The position numbers were made by a program, and so were the translations under genes. From Candidatus Thalassarchaeaceae archaeon (GTDB lineage Archaea > Thermoplasmatota > Poseidoniia > Poseidoniales > Thalassarchaeaceae), in assembly GCA_030745885.1 (NCBI GenBank), contig JASLNR010000060.1:1-34309 (forward strand): 34,309 nucleotides of DNA, written 5' to 3'. Positions 17,488-25,945 of the stretch are shown here, one piece after another. The notes under the pieces were generated by a model that worked only from the letters and a program-made list of their open reading frames with translations, was not told where the DNA came from and ran no database searches. Each line of letters starts with the position of its first letter. The first letter of the stretch is position 1.

Positions 17488-17973
17488 TCAGATGTAAATC
17501 CTGCCTCGCTTGCGGAAGACGTGCCAGACGCCCAGCCCCGTCAGGAGGATGAATATGGTCATCGTCAGCATGGCGCTGAAGACTTCGCTGTCGTCGACCG
17601 CGCCGCCCTTCTGGATTGCCATTACGCCACCGAAGGCCAGGAACATGACCGCGATGTCGAAGACGAGGAAAACGATTGCGTACCAGTAGTACTGGAAGTG
17701 AAAGTTGATGTCGGCATCGCCGACCGGATCTGAGCCGCACTCGTAAGTGCTTTCGCGACGCAGGTATAGGCTGTGATCGGTCTCGTATCCAGGTAGCAGG
17801 ATCGATCTCATCTTTGAGCTGTCGGACCCCTTCTTAGTCGGTCTCAGAAAACGTGTCGCAAAGAAACTGAACACTGGGAAACCGATTCCAACAAGGGCCA
17901 TGACGGCCACGGGAAGGTACATTTCTGTTACGGAGGTCAAGACGAACACCCTCGGTCCCGTAGGGACCGACAT
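17488..17973 (-). CDS. nuoA: Complex I membrane subunit A
   Basis: 161 residues with three membrane helices. The helix pair YWYAIVFLVFDIAVMFLAF and the preceding YECGSDPVGDADINFHFQYY match NuoA; the cysteine in the ECG motif is on the mobile loop near the quinone entry and is conserved across complex I. The C-terminal helix MLTMTIFILLTGLGVWHVF ends in RKRGRIY. The ATG at 17973 is preferred; it has no ribosome-binding site, so translation may be leaderless. An ATG at 17922, giving 144 residues, is also possible, and the frame is open to a TTG at 18021. It is the first gene of the operon and starts 44 bases after the stop of the unrelated surface-protein gene. Confidence 0.88.
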   Translation of the reverse strand: MSVPTGPRVFVLTSVTEMYLPVAVMALVGIGFPVFSFFATRFLRPTKKGSDSSKMRSILLPGYETDHSLYLRRESTYECGSDPVGDADINFHFQYYWYAIVFLVFDIAVMFLAFGGVMAIQKGGAVDDSEVFSAMLTMTIFILLTGLGVWHVFRKRGRIYI

Positions 17974-18017
17974 GGACGGCGACCAAAAATTCGGACATAA
18001 GCGTATCCGAAGAAGGG

Positions 18018-20711
18018 TCAAGGGCGCTGCTCATCATCATTCTCATCGTTGAGAGACTCGACCAATAGACGATCCTCGGAACGCGAGCGGACGAATAGGT
18101 AGAGGACAAGGAGCGAGCCCACCAAAATTACTGCAATGGCTATGAAATCCTGCATCTCATCCGAGATTTCCCCTATTCCCAAAGTGGATGTAACCGTCAG
18201 GTCCACGGGTTGTCCCGCGACAGGAAGGTCCTTCGGCTGCACCGTGATTGTGAAAGTGTACTCATCGTCGTCGATCATCTCGCTCGGAGGCGTCACCCTG
18301 ACCTTGACCTCGCGAGTCTCACCCGGGTCCAATTCGAACTCGTCGTTGATCACATCGACTGTCCACCCCCTGAGCGAATCGCTGGATAGGACTTCGACGT
18401 CCTCCACCATATTGCCGTGATTTGATACATATAGGATGAACTCAGAATGCTCTGGATATCGGGTCTCCTTCTCATCCGATGTCTCCAGTGTGAAGCGAAG
18501 GTCGTGAATGGTCCTGATGTCCACTGCAATATCGACGAAAGAGGGGGTTTGAGCTGTATTCTTCTTTGAAGTGACTCCTATCCTCAATACCCCCGAGGTT
18601 CCGCTCTCTATCCCCTCAAGGACTTCAAGTTGTATCTCGACTAGAACCCGGTCATCCGCGGGAACCCTGATGTCTCCTTCGACTTGGGAGCCGTCTACTC
18701 TGATAGATCGAAGAACAGAAGAGTCCATTCCCGTAATTGAGACAACGACTTCGTCAGCACCGCCATCACCGGTGTTGGAAATCCAGAAGGACAGCGATGA
18801 GGTGCCACCCGGTGGTAAGGCCAAGTTCATCAATTTTGGATCATCACCTGGACTCTCGAAAGCCACGGCCATACTGTAGTTGTAGATGGAGACAATCGTC
18901 GTCACCTCGTCGGTCAACAGAACCTCTGTTCCGACGATGCCTATTCTGACTTCGAACTTCTCCGACTTGTTATCGATATTGTCCGAGACTAGGACTTCCA
19001 GATAGATGCGTTCGGTCTGATCTGAATCAATGGTTACCAGAGTGACATTGTTGCCCTCTGAGTCCTTGAACCGGGACGCCCACTTGGTCTGCTCGCAGGT
19101 GTCATTGATATCCGGGTCGCAGGAACTCAGGCCGAACGAGTCCTGAATGTTTCCAGTATTGGTCAAGTCGATGGGATAGGCGACCCATTGCGTGAACCTG
19201 CCAGTCTGAGAATCCGATGCGAGGGACATTCTGCCACTGTGGACCGGGGCGACCGTAACAATGACGGAGACCTCGTCATGGGTGACTCCGGATGAGCTCG
19301 ATGTGAATGTTATCGAGTACTCTACACCGGCCTTCGCCCTCGCTGGGACCGTTATCTGCGCATGCACGTATTCCCTATCGCAGTTTGACGAAGTCGTGCA
19401 GTGCTTGCCATCCACGGTGATGGTGGTCTGTGACAGTTCAACTATCCAACCCGGAAGGAGATCCTTGACACCCAACGCGAAAGTGTCCTGGCCGTTCCCG
19501 GTATTAGCGATTTGGATCGAGGTCGACTCCGTTGCGCTAGGCTGGACGTTGCTCAACGTCGGTTGGGTGAGGGAGAGCGAGGCATCTCGGACCTGACCGA
19601 GATTCACTCTAAGTAGGGATTCGCACCCGACGTTGCTGCCGGCGCGCCCTTGGATGTAGACGTCTATCGAGCCGGGCTCGACGGAGTCGTCAGGAGTTAT
19701 GACAAAGTCGAAAGTGGTCGAATCCTGAGATCCTCCAGGCTCGGATAGAAGCCTGCTGGTAGGAGTGTCGAATTCCACCCAATCGCTGATGTCGTATCCC
19801 TCGGCCATCGCGTAGGCGCTGACTGTCCACGCAGTGTTGCCAGTATTCACCAAAGAGAAGGAGTTGCTTGCAGATTCCCCGGGGTCCAACGTATGAGAGG
19901 AGAGTTGTAGGGATGGGTCGCAGGTCTTCACCTCAGGAATCTTCAGGGTTAGGGGGAGGCTGTCATTTGCTTGGTCAAGCGTATTTGGGTCACTGGTCAC
20001 GGTCGCCTCTAGGGTGAAGCAGTGGTCACCTGATTCAGTGGAGCTCCCATCAGGCAGATTCACCGTCACGGTGGCCTCCTCAGAATCGCCCGAGTTGAGG
20101 TTCATGGTCTGTGGGTCCACTGTGGCATCGAGGCCGTCTGAATCACAGTCGCTGGATGATGTCATGCTGAGCTGAATGTTCTGATTATCCTGCTCACCAC
20201 TATTCTCGACGTCTACGATCCACTCGGCGTTATCCTCCTCTCCATCGTAGTTGATGATTCCATTTCCAGGATTAGAATAGGTGAGTGTGACGGAGTATTG
20301 TCCACCGCCTTCGGCCGACGTTGTCACCTTGATATCCTCGGTCGCCTGACCGCCGAGATGGGTTCCCGTAGCGGTGACGGTGGTCTCGCACTCGCCTGAG
20401 GCCTGGTCATTAACGCTCACTGTGAGCGTCTTGTCCTCCGAATCACCTTCATTCAGAGAGAAGGGGACCGTGTCGATGCTTGAGGTGAATCCGTTGCAGT
20501 CCGAATCCTGCGAAGTGCTGAGCGAAACCGTAAGATCCTCGTCACCGTCATTGATGACCGTGATTGTATACTCAGCCGGGTCGTCCGTGGTGGCCTCCTT
20601 GGCCAACGAGTCCGCGGTCATGGCCAGAGAAGCCGCAGCTAGCACCGTCGGAGAAAGCAGTGAAACGAGCAGGAGGGCGGTGAATATGGTCGCTGAATCG
20701 GGCCTTCTCAT
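18018..20711 (-). CDS. Exported, membrane-anchored protein of repeated beta-sandwich (CARDB/COG1470-like) domains
   Basis: 897 residues. An N-terminal signal peptide (about 1-27, ending near VLAAAS) and a single C-terminal membrane helix (about 853-872, FIAIAVILVGSLLVLYLFV) with a short charged tail place nearly all of it outside the cell. The exterior is a chain of Ig-like units with recurring NTGN or NDGDE turns followed by a GWxVE-type strand, as in CARDB/NEW3-type domains of exported archaeal proteins. Ten cysteines occur, all in the first 540 residues and arranged in five nearby pairs (72/108, 189/231, 264/363, 438/444, 531/539), suggesting disulfides. No catalytic motif is visible. Likely a surface adhesion or scaffold protein. 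ATG at 20711 with GGTGAT three bases upstream. Confidence 0.82.
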   Translation of the reverse strand: MRRPDSATIFTALLLVSLLSPTVLAAASLAMTADSLAKEATTDDPAEYTITVINDGDEDLTVSLSTSQDSDCNGFTSSIDTVPFSLNEGDSEDKTLTVSVNDQASGECETTVTATGTHLGGQATEDIKVTTSAEGGGQYSVTLTYSNPGNGIINYDGEEDNAEWIVDVENSGEQDNQNIQLSMTSSSDCDSDGLDATVDPQTMNLNSGDSEEATVTVNLPDGSSTESGDHCFTLEATVTSDPNTLDQANDSLPLTLKIPEVKTCDPSLQLSSHTLDPGESASNSFSLVNTGNTAWTVSAYAMAEGYDISDWVEFDTPTSRLLSEPGGSQDSTTFDFVITPDDSVEPGSIDVYIQGRAGSNVGCESLLRVNLGQVRDASLSLTQPTLSNVQPSATESTSIQIANTGNGQDTFALGVKDLLPGWIVELSQTTITVDGKHCTTSSNCDREYVHAQITVPARAKAGVEYSITFTSSSSGVTHDEVSVIVTVAPVHSGRMSLASDSQTGRFTQWVAYPIDLTNTGNIQDSFGLSSCDPDINDTCEQTKWASRFKDSEGNNVTLVTIDSDQTERIYLEVLVSDNIDNKSEKFEVRIGIVGTEVLLTDEVTTIVSIYNYSMAVAFESPGDDPKLMNLALPPGGTSSLSFWISNTGDGGADEVVVSITGMDSSVLRSIRVDGSQVEGDIRVPADDRVLVEIQLEVLEGIESGTSGVLRIGVTSKKNTAQTPSFVDIAVDIRTIHDLRFTLETSDEKETRYPEHSEFILYVSNHGNMVEDVEVLSSDSLRGWTVDVINDEFELDPGETREVKVRVTPPSEMIDDDEYTFTITVQPKDLPVAGQPVDLTVTSTLGIGEISDEMQDFIAIAVILVGSLLVLYLFVRSRSEDRLLVESLNDENDDEQRP

Positions 20712-20812
20712 CGAATCACCGACTCAATCGCCCCTCTAAGGACTTCGGGCACTGCGTGCGCCAATTGTCACGGTTCTGATAGGAGTGCTGCAAGGTCGTT
20801 GGCCAAATCGGC

Positions 20813-23800
20813 TCACTCTGCTTGGTAATCGGGATCCGGTACCCACTCCTGCCTATCCGGGTCCCACAGCCAGCCGGGATACTCCGAGAAGCGCTCCAAG
20901 TTCGGTTCGCTCTGCTCGACCTCTGGCTCTGGCTCGACTTCCGGCTCGGAATCCCACAACTCCTCCTCGTCCAAGGCGTGAGCGTCATGAGCACGCGACT
21001 CCGGCTGCTCCCAGACTGATTGCTTCCGATTGAATAGGGCTTTGAGGTCGCCACCAGCCCTCTGGTATAGGGCTGCAGCACCGGCGAGGGTTACAGTGAG
21101 GAGCGTTGCGAGTACGAATACCCATGTCGGAGTCCCGTCATCGGAGTCATCGGGTTTCACGTCAATCTGCAGGCTGATGCTATGGCCCGATACGTGCTCG
21201 GCATCTGCGAGCATCAGCACCACTTCCCCATCGGACCCAGAATTTGGGATGAAGGAAATCTGCACCGATCTCGTCTCTCCGGGCTGCAATGTGACTAGAA
21301 TTCCATCTAGAATCCTGACGTCCCAACCAGCGGGCCCTCCGGTGACGATTCGATTTGAGATCACTGAGTTGCCGGTGTTCTGCAGTTCGAAGTAAAGAGT
21401 AGTAGAGTAACCCTCGTGGGCCTCATTCATGTTCTTGAGAGTCCAAATTACCTCATTCACGGTTTCGATCAAGAGAGAGATGGTGTGTCTTGACTCGATT
21501 CCACCATCCGATAGAACGAGGGTGATCTCTGGTTCGGAGCCCGCCTCCTCGTAGACTGGGATGATTATGGTACACCACACAGTGGATGTTTGTCCGGGGG
21601 GGACCTTCGATGGGCTGACCGAGCAGGTAGAGGACCAATCTTCGCTAGGTAGCTCCATGGTGGCGCTTGGCTGCCAGCTCGACGTGCCTTCATTGGAAAC
21701 CTTCCAAGCCATGTCGAAGCCCGGTTCCCCCACTGGGTGCGCTCCTAATCCCAGTGGAGTGTCAGCGCTGTCAACTGACGAGCCGTTGATGAAGACCACC
21801 TCGTTGAAGGACATCGTCGGAGCAGCGCTGGAGATGACTTGGAGGGTTGTGTTCCAATCGATTGAGAACCCGTCATCTGTCAGGAGCCTTACCTCCACCA
21901 GACCGCTTGCAGCCAATCCGTTGCCCTGAATCGAGAAGGACCACTCAGTGGAAGAGCCCCGGGGTACTGTCACATTGTGCAAGCCACCCGAAATTGTCCA
22001 TCCCCCGGGAAGCGCTCGGTCAATCGGTGTGAGCAGCAACTCGCGGTTCCCCTGGTTGGCGATTTGCAGTGTTATCTCATGCAGGGCATCGGCGGTTACC
22101 TCTGTCTGGGTGCCACCGGAAGCCGGAGTGAATTGGATTGAATCGTAGGTTTCGATTACGAGAGGCAGGTCAAATGTCCAGGTCTCCGAACTGACTCGGG
22201 ATTTGACGATTAGTTGGGCGTCGAAGATAGCACCCGCGTCAATCAAGACCCCGGGCGGCTCGATGCTGATTCCCACCTGAATCGAGGCTTCCTTGCTTAG
22301 TGTTCCAGTTGAACCCTCAGCGGATCCCGGAAACGGGCCTATATCATCGAAGCCAAGGTCCCATCCCGCAGGGGAAACCAGTTCGACATCGTAGGTCTGG
22401 GCTCCGTTGCCCTGATTCCGAATCTCTATTTCCAAATTGGTGTTCTCGAAGGAGTCCACTGTGATCGACTCCCCGGGCAGAGTGACATCGGGTTGGGCTA
22501 ACACGGGAACGTCGAAGAATATCTCCAATTGCGATGCAACGTCGTACTCCACGTCGGTTGCGGTTACAACTATCACGTAGGTGCCGGGTTCTGGCGAGGC
22601 AGGGTGCACCAAGGTGAGATTGACGGTTGACGACTCCGCTGGCCCCAAGTTGACCTCGGTAACCTCGAACGCTTTGAACCATGCAAAAGAGGCGCCGTCT
22701 CTTGATCTAACGGGGTCGGACGCGTCGATGGTGGCGTTGGTCTCGAACAGGGCCAGATTGGTCATCACGATTGTCCAAGTCGTCGTCGTATCGATTGCAT
22801 CGCCAAGCGTCTCCCATGGCGAGTCGGACGATGCCTGGATGCCGGGGGCGCTGACGGGTACGAATTGAACTAGGATGTTATTGTCTTCGGATAATTCCTC
22901 GAGTTGGTCATTTGGATCAATCTCGATGCGGATGGAAGAGTTTCCTACGTCGTTGCCCACCGGCGTCCAGTCCCATTCCAGAATAGCATCCTCGCCGGGA
23001 GACATCCCTAGGGTCTTCGTTTCGATGTGGTTGCTGTTCACATAGGCAGAGACGTGAACCTCTGGGAAGGATCCAGAGCCCTGGTTGACTACAGAGACTG
23101 AAAACTGGGTCTCCTCTCCGACTTGGGGAATCGGGGTAGAAATCTCGAACGAACTGGGAATTATTGCGGGGTCGGGATTCAGATCGTTGACGTTAACACC
23201 CCGGACGGCGATCGCATAGGGTTGGTAGTGCCTGCTTCCACCATGTGAGAAGTCCTTGACCTTGACGTTCCATACCCCCGTAGATGCGGAGTCGATGAGG
23301 ACGACCTCGACGTTGTTCTTGTTGTCCATGGCCCCTCCTGTGGTCGACTTTCCGTTGCTGAAGTCATTGCCGAAGTAGGTGACTTGGCCGTTTGGGGAGG
23401 TGACTTCCAGGTTCAAGTCGTTCCTCAACTGAGTGCTAGACCAGGTCGATCCCGGATAGTCCGACCATGCGAGTACCACTTTCAGGGGCTCGCCGGCTCT
23501 GGTGACTTCGAAGTTGTACTCCGCCTGCTGTCCGCTGGATAGTCGCGATCGGTCATCCACGTACGTTCCTATGTCGCCATCGGGAACCAAGGTGTTGACG
23601 AGGTTCAGCCTCCCCCATCCTTCGTCTCCGTTGGGAATGTCGCGGGTGCCCATGTCCTCGGCACCGAGAATGAGCATGGCCTTCACCAGGGCCCCTTGGG
23701 GGGCCGGTCTCTCGGCAACTTCCATCAGGTACTCCCTGACGATTACCGAAGCCCCGGCGGCAGCCGGCGTTGACATCGAAGTTCCACTGTACTCCACATA

Positions 23801-25303
23801 CCACTGGTTGTTGAGATTGTTGGGCGCGTTCGCCGCCTCCTGAGACCTGCAGGATCTCACGTAGTCCCCAGGAGCCACTAGGTCCGGCTTAATCCGCCCG
23901 TCATCTGTAGGACCCCTGCTGCTCCAGTAGTACATCTCATTGGCCGAGCTGTACCTGTTCACGTGGGCACCCACGGTGATTACGTTCTTCGCTGTCCCGG
24001 GTGGGGAGATTCCGTCGTCCCTCTCGTTGCCTGCAGCAAACAGAACCGTCATTCCCTCATATATCCAATATTGGTCCCAGGTTGAAGTCCGATCGTCGGC
24101 GTCCTCCGATTGGGTGGTGTAGTCGCCACCGGAATCCAAGCCGCCCCAGCTGTTCGAGTGGAGTCTAGCGCCACCCGAGTTGTAGGCAGTGCCCAATAGG
24201 GTGTAGACCCCGGGTCCTGCCAAAGTGCCGGTTTCATCATCCTCCATGGCCTGCATGTAGAGCTCCGCCTCCGGGGCCACTCCCTCATAGGTGCTGGTTC
24301 GAGAGCCATCGCCGAGGACCGTGCAGGAAACGTGAGTACCATGGCCGTCGTTTGTATCGGCTGTAGTACCGTCGCCCGAGACGTCTACTCGCTGTACAAT
24401 TCTGCTTCCACCCGGGCCGAAGTCGCCATGGTCATGATCGATGCCGGTGTCCGCCACAGCAATCCTCTGGCCACTCCCATTCAGGCCAGTGAAGAATGCG
24501 GTCTCCGCTATGTTGACGCCCATGTGAGACCGGACTTGGTCGTTGAATGTGGAGAGAGTGGGGACGGGGGAGATGAATGCGACTTGTGGGTGCATGGCGA
24601 TCCCTACGGCTTCGGATGAAGGCAGAGAGCCAAATTGGATGCCAATCCCCGGTGACCAAGGCTCTTCCAATGACAGGATCGCTAGGTCTCTCAAAGATCC
24701 AATCAGCCCGAGTCCAGGAGTATCCAGTCTATTGAGCTCCGCATCCTTCCAGCCTATCAATTGGACCTCTGTGAGGTGATCTGGGGCGCCGCCCCATAAA
24801 ACACTGTCAAGAAGAAGCGCAAGGGGCACCTCGTGACTAGAAGTGACGATGGGTAGGCCACTAACGACCCCTAGTTCTGTCTCACTTCCTTGGACCAGGA
24901 AGCCGGAGGGAGGGATCGTAGACCTAATCGCCACATCGGCGGAATCGGAAATCTCGACACGAGCGTCCCACAAACCGATTTCGGAGTCGATAAGGACGAT
25001 CATGAGGTCGGGTCGAGGCACCTTGAGCCGGTCTGGGAGTTCGACATCCAGAAGCAGGCCGGATTCGGTATAGGCTCCAATCGACGAGTCGGCTCGGACA
25101 GGTCTAGGGGCCTCGGAACCAGGAAGTATCTCAGGAAGGCCGAGGTCCCTGATGCTGTCGGGGTCTGGAGAGATCTCAATTCTGGTAAACTGTGGCACGA
25201 GAGGGTTCGCATCGTCCGTGATGAAATCCGAATCAGGGCTAGATATCGGTGCGAGAGATGAGAGCAGCAGGACTAGGATGAAAATCGAAACTTGCTTTTT
25301 CAT
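20813..25303 (-). CDS. Membrane-anchored subtilisin-family (S8) protease with CARDB-type domains
   Basis: 1496 residues. Signal peptide at 1-20. A propeptide-like region precedes the peptidase domain (about 260-560), which has the complete S8 triad: D285 in VADTGID, H321 in DGHGTHVSC and S509 in YSGTSMSTPAAAG, with the oxyanion N426 in AAGNERD. A PPC-like beta domain and then a CARDB domain (near VGEETQFSVSVVNQGSG) and several further beta-sandwich repeats follow. One membrane helix near residue 1400 (WVFVLATLLTVTLAGAAALY) is followed by a cytosolic tail with a long acidic run and a final GWLWDPDRQEWVPDP motif. It should digest extracellular protein at the cell surface. ATG at 25303 follows GGGGGAATAAGAG. 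An isolated TATA-like element lies 48 bases upstream. Confidence 0.92.
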   Translation of the reverse strand: MKKQVSIFILVLLLSSLAPISSPDSDFITDDANPLVPQFTRIEISPDPDSIRDLGLPEILPGSEAPRPVRADSSIGAYTESGLLLDVELPDRLKVPRPDLMIVLIDSEIGLWDARVEISDSADVAIRSTIPPSGFLVQGSETELGVVSGLPIVTSSHEVPLALLLDSVLWGGAPDHLTEVQLIGWKDAELNRLDTPGLGLIGSLRDLAILSLEEPWSPGIGIQFGSLPSSEAVGIAMHPQVAFISPVPTLSTFNDQVRSHMGVNIAETAFFTGLNGSGQRIAVADTGIDHDHGDFGPGGSRIVQRVDVSGDGTTADTNDGHGTHVSCTVLGDGSRTSTYEGVAPEAELYMQAMEDDETGTLAGPGVYTLLGTAYNSGGARLHSNSWGGLDSGGDYTTQSEDADDRTSTWDQYWIYEGMTVLFAAGNERDDGISPPGTAKNVITVGAHVNRYSSANEMYYWSSRGPTDDGRIKPDLVAPGDYVRSCRSQEAANAPNNLNNQWYVEYSGTSMSTPAAAGASVIVREYLMEVAERPAPQGALVKAMLILGAEDMGTRDIPNGDEGWGRLNLVNTLVPDGDIGTYVDDRSRLSSGQQAEYNFEVTRAGEPLKVVLAWSDYPGSTWSSTQLRNDLNLEVTSPNGQVTYFGNDFSNGKSTTGGAMDNKNNVEVVLIDSASTGVWNVKVKDFSHGGSRHYQPYAIAVRGVNVNDLNPDPAIIPSSFEISTPIPQVGEETQFSVSVVNQGSGSFPEVHVSAYVNSNHIETKTLGMSPGEDAILEWDWTPVGNDVGNSSIRIEIDPNDQLEELSEDNNILVQFVPVSAPGIQASSDSPWETLGDAIDTTTTWTIVMTNLALFETNATIDASDPVRSRDGASFAWFKAFEVTEVNLGPAESSTVNLTLVHPASPEPGTYVIVVTATDVEYDVASQLEIFFDVPVLAQPDVTLPGESITVDSFENTNLEIEIRNQGNGAQTYDVELVSPAGWDLGFDDIGPFPGSAEGSTGTLSKEASIQVGISIEPPGVLIDAGAIFDAQLIVKSRVSSETWTFDLPLVIETYDSIQFTPASGGTQTEVTADALHEITLQIANQGNRELLLTPIDRALPGGWTISGGLHNVTVPRGSSTEWSFSIQGNGLAASGLVEVRLLTDDGFSIDWNTTLQVISSAAPTMSFNEVVFINGSSVDSADTPLGLGAHPVGEPGFDMAWKVSNEGTSSWQPSATMELPSEDWSSTCSVSPSKVPPGQTSTVWCTIIIPVYEEAGSEPEITLVLSDGGIESRHTISLLIETVNEVIWTLKNMNEAHEGYSTTLYFELQNTGNSVISNRIVTGGPAGWDVRILDGILVTLQPGETRSVQISFIPNSGSDGEVVLMLADAEHVSGHSISLQIDVKPDDSDDGTPTWVFVLATLLTVTLAGAAALYQRAGGDLKALFNRKQSVWEQPESRAHDAHALDEEELWDSEPEVEPEPEVEQSEPNLERFSEYPGWLWDPDRQEWVPDPDYQAE

Positions 25304-25350
25304 CTCTTATTCCCCCTTCAGATTCAATTTGAGGCTATGGGTTACACGGC

Positions 25351-25358
25351 AATATACA
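25351..25358 (-). promoter_or_regulatory. TATA-like element upstream of the subtilisin gene
   Basis: On the minus strand the sequence reads TGTATATT within an otherwise mixed 78-base gap. It is 48 or more bases upstream of the protease ATG, which leaves room for a start site about 25 bases downstream and a leader containing the GGGGGA ribosome-binding site. This would let the protease be expressed separately from the upstream pair of genes. The assignment rests on sequence resemblance only. Confidence 0.35.
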
Positions 25359-25381
25359 GCGTAATCGAATTATTGGATGGA

Positions 25382-25945
25382 CTAGAAGATCCTGAACGGA
25401 GCCTCGTCCACGAACACCTCCCTCGTCCAATCTCCAACCTCGTGAGTCCACCTCTCGGAGGCATCGCCGCCCCCGTAGTACTGGTAGTTCAGAATGATCT
25501 CGATAGTGTATTTCTCCCATACCGATTGGCCTGCGACGATCAGTTCGAGGTCGTCTCCAGCGATGGAAGTGTGGGCAGGAAGTTCGTCTATTGCGAAGTC
25601 CGAACGCCCTTTCTCAATTCCGTCAGCATCGAGGAATCTCATCGTCAGAGTTACGTCTTCCAGGGTCCTGCTGCCCTTGTTATCCAGTTCGGCAAGCAGG
25701 ACATGCCCGGAAACCGCTTGCATGTAGACGACATCCACATCGACGTTGTCATAGGGAATTACCCAAACCAGCACGAACAATGAGGCCGAGAGAATCAGGA
25801 AGGCAGTAATCGAAGCGAAGACCACTCTGGTTGGCGTGATGACTGCGGCGGCGCTATCTCCGAGCCTTTCAAAAATATCGTGAGCGGCCTCGGAGTCCTG
25901 ATCCTCGTCATTTCTTGTTGCTACATCCTCCAACAGGCCCATCAT
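25382..25945 (-). CDS. Small single-span membrane protein with an exterior FxLYD-like beta domain
   Basis: 187 residues. An acidic cytosolic N-terminus (about 50 residues, with HDIFERLGDSAAAV) precedes one membrane helix (VVFASITAFLILSASLFVLVWV in two pieces), and the rest is exterior. The outside part runs VYMQAVSGHVLLAELDNKGSR, TLEDVTLTMRFLD and YTIEIILNYQYYGG, resembling FxLYD/DUF3426-like domains, in which a strand pairs with tail residues. No catalytic residue is visible. The ATG at 25945 overlaps the stop of the giant secreted protein upstream in ATGA, so the two are translationally coupled. An in-frame ATG at 25957 is an alternative start. Likely the membrane partner of the upstream secreted protein; that role is inference. 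Confidence 0.72.
   Translation of the reverse strand: MMGLLEDVATRNDEDQDSEAAHDIFERLGDSAAAVITPTRVVFASITAFLILSASLFVLVWVIPYDNVDVDVVYMQAVSGHVLLAELDNKGSRTLEDVTLTMRFLDADGIEKGRSDFAIDELPAHTSIAGDDLELIVAGQSVWEKYTIEIILNYQYYGGGDASERWTHEVGDWTREVFVDEAPFRIF

Noticed and set aside
16828..17733. A 301-codon open frame on the plus strand opposite nuoB and nuoA
   Set aside because: It lies antisense to two strongly recognised genes, has no family resemblance, and long antisense frames are expected in this high-G+C coding style.
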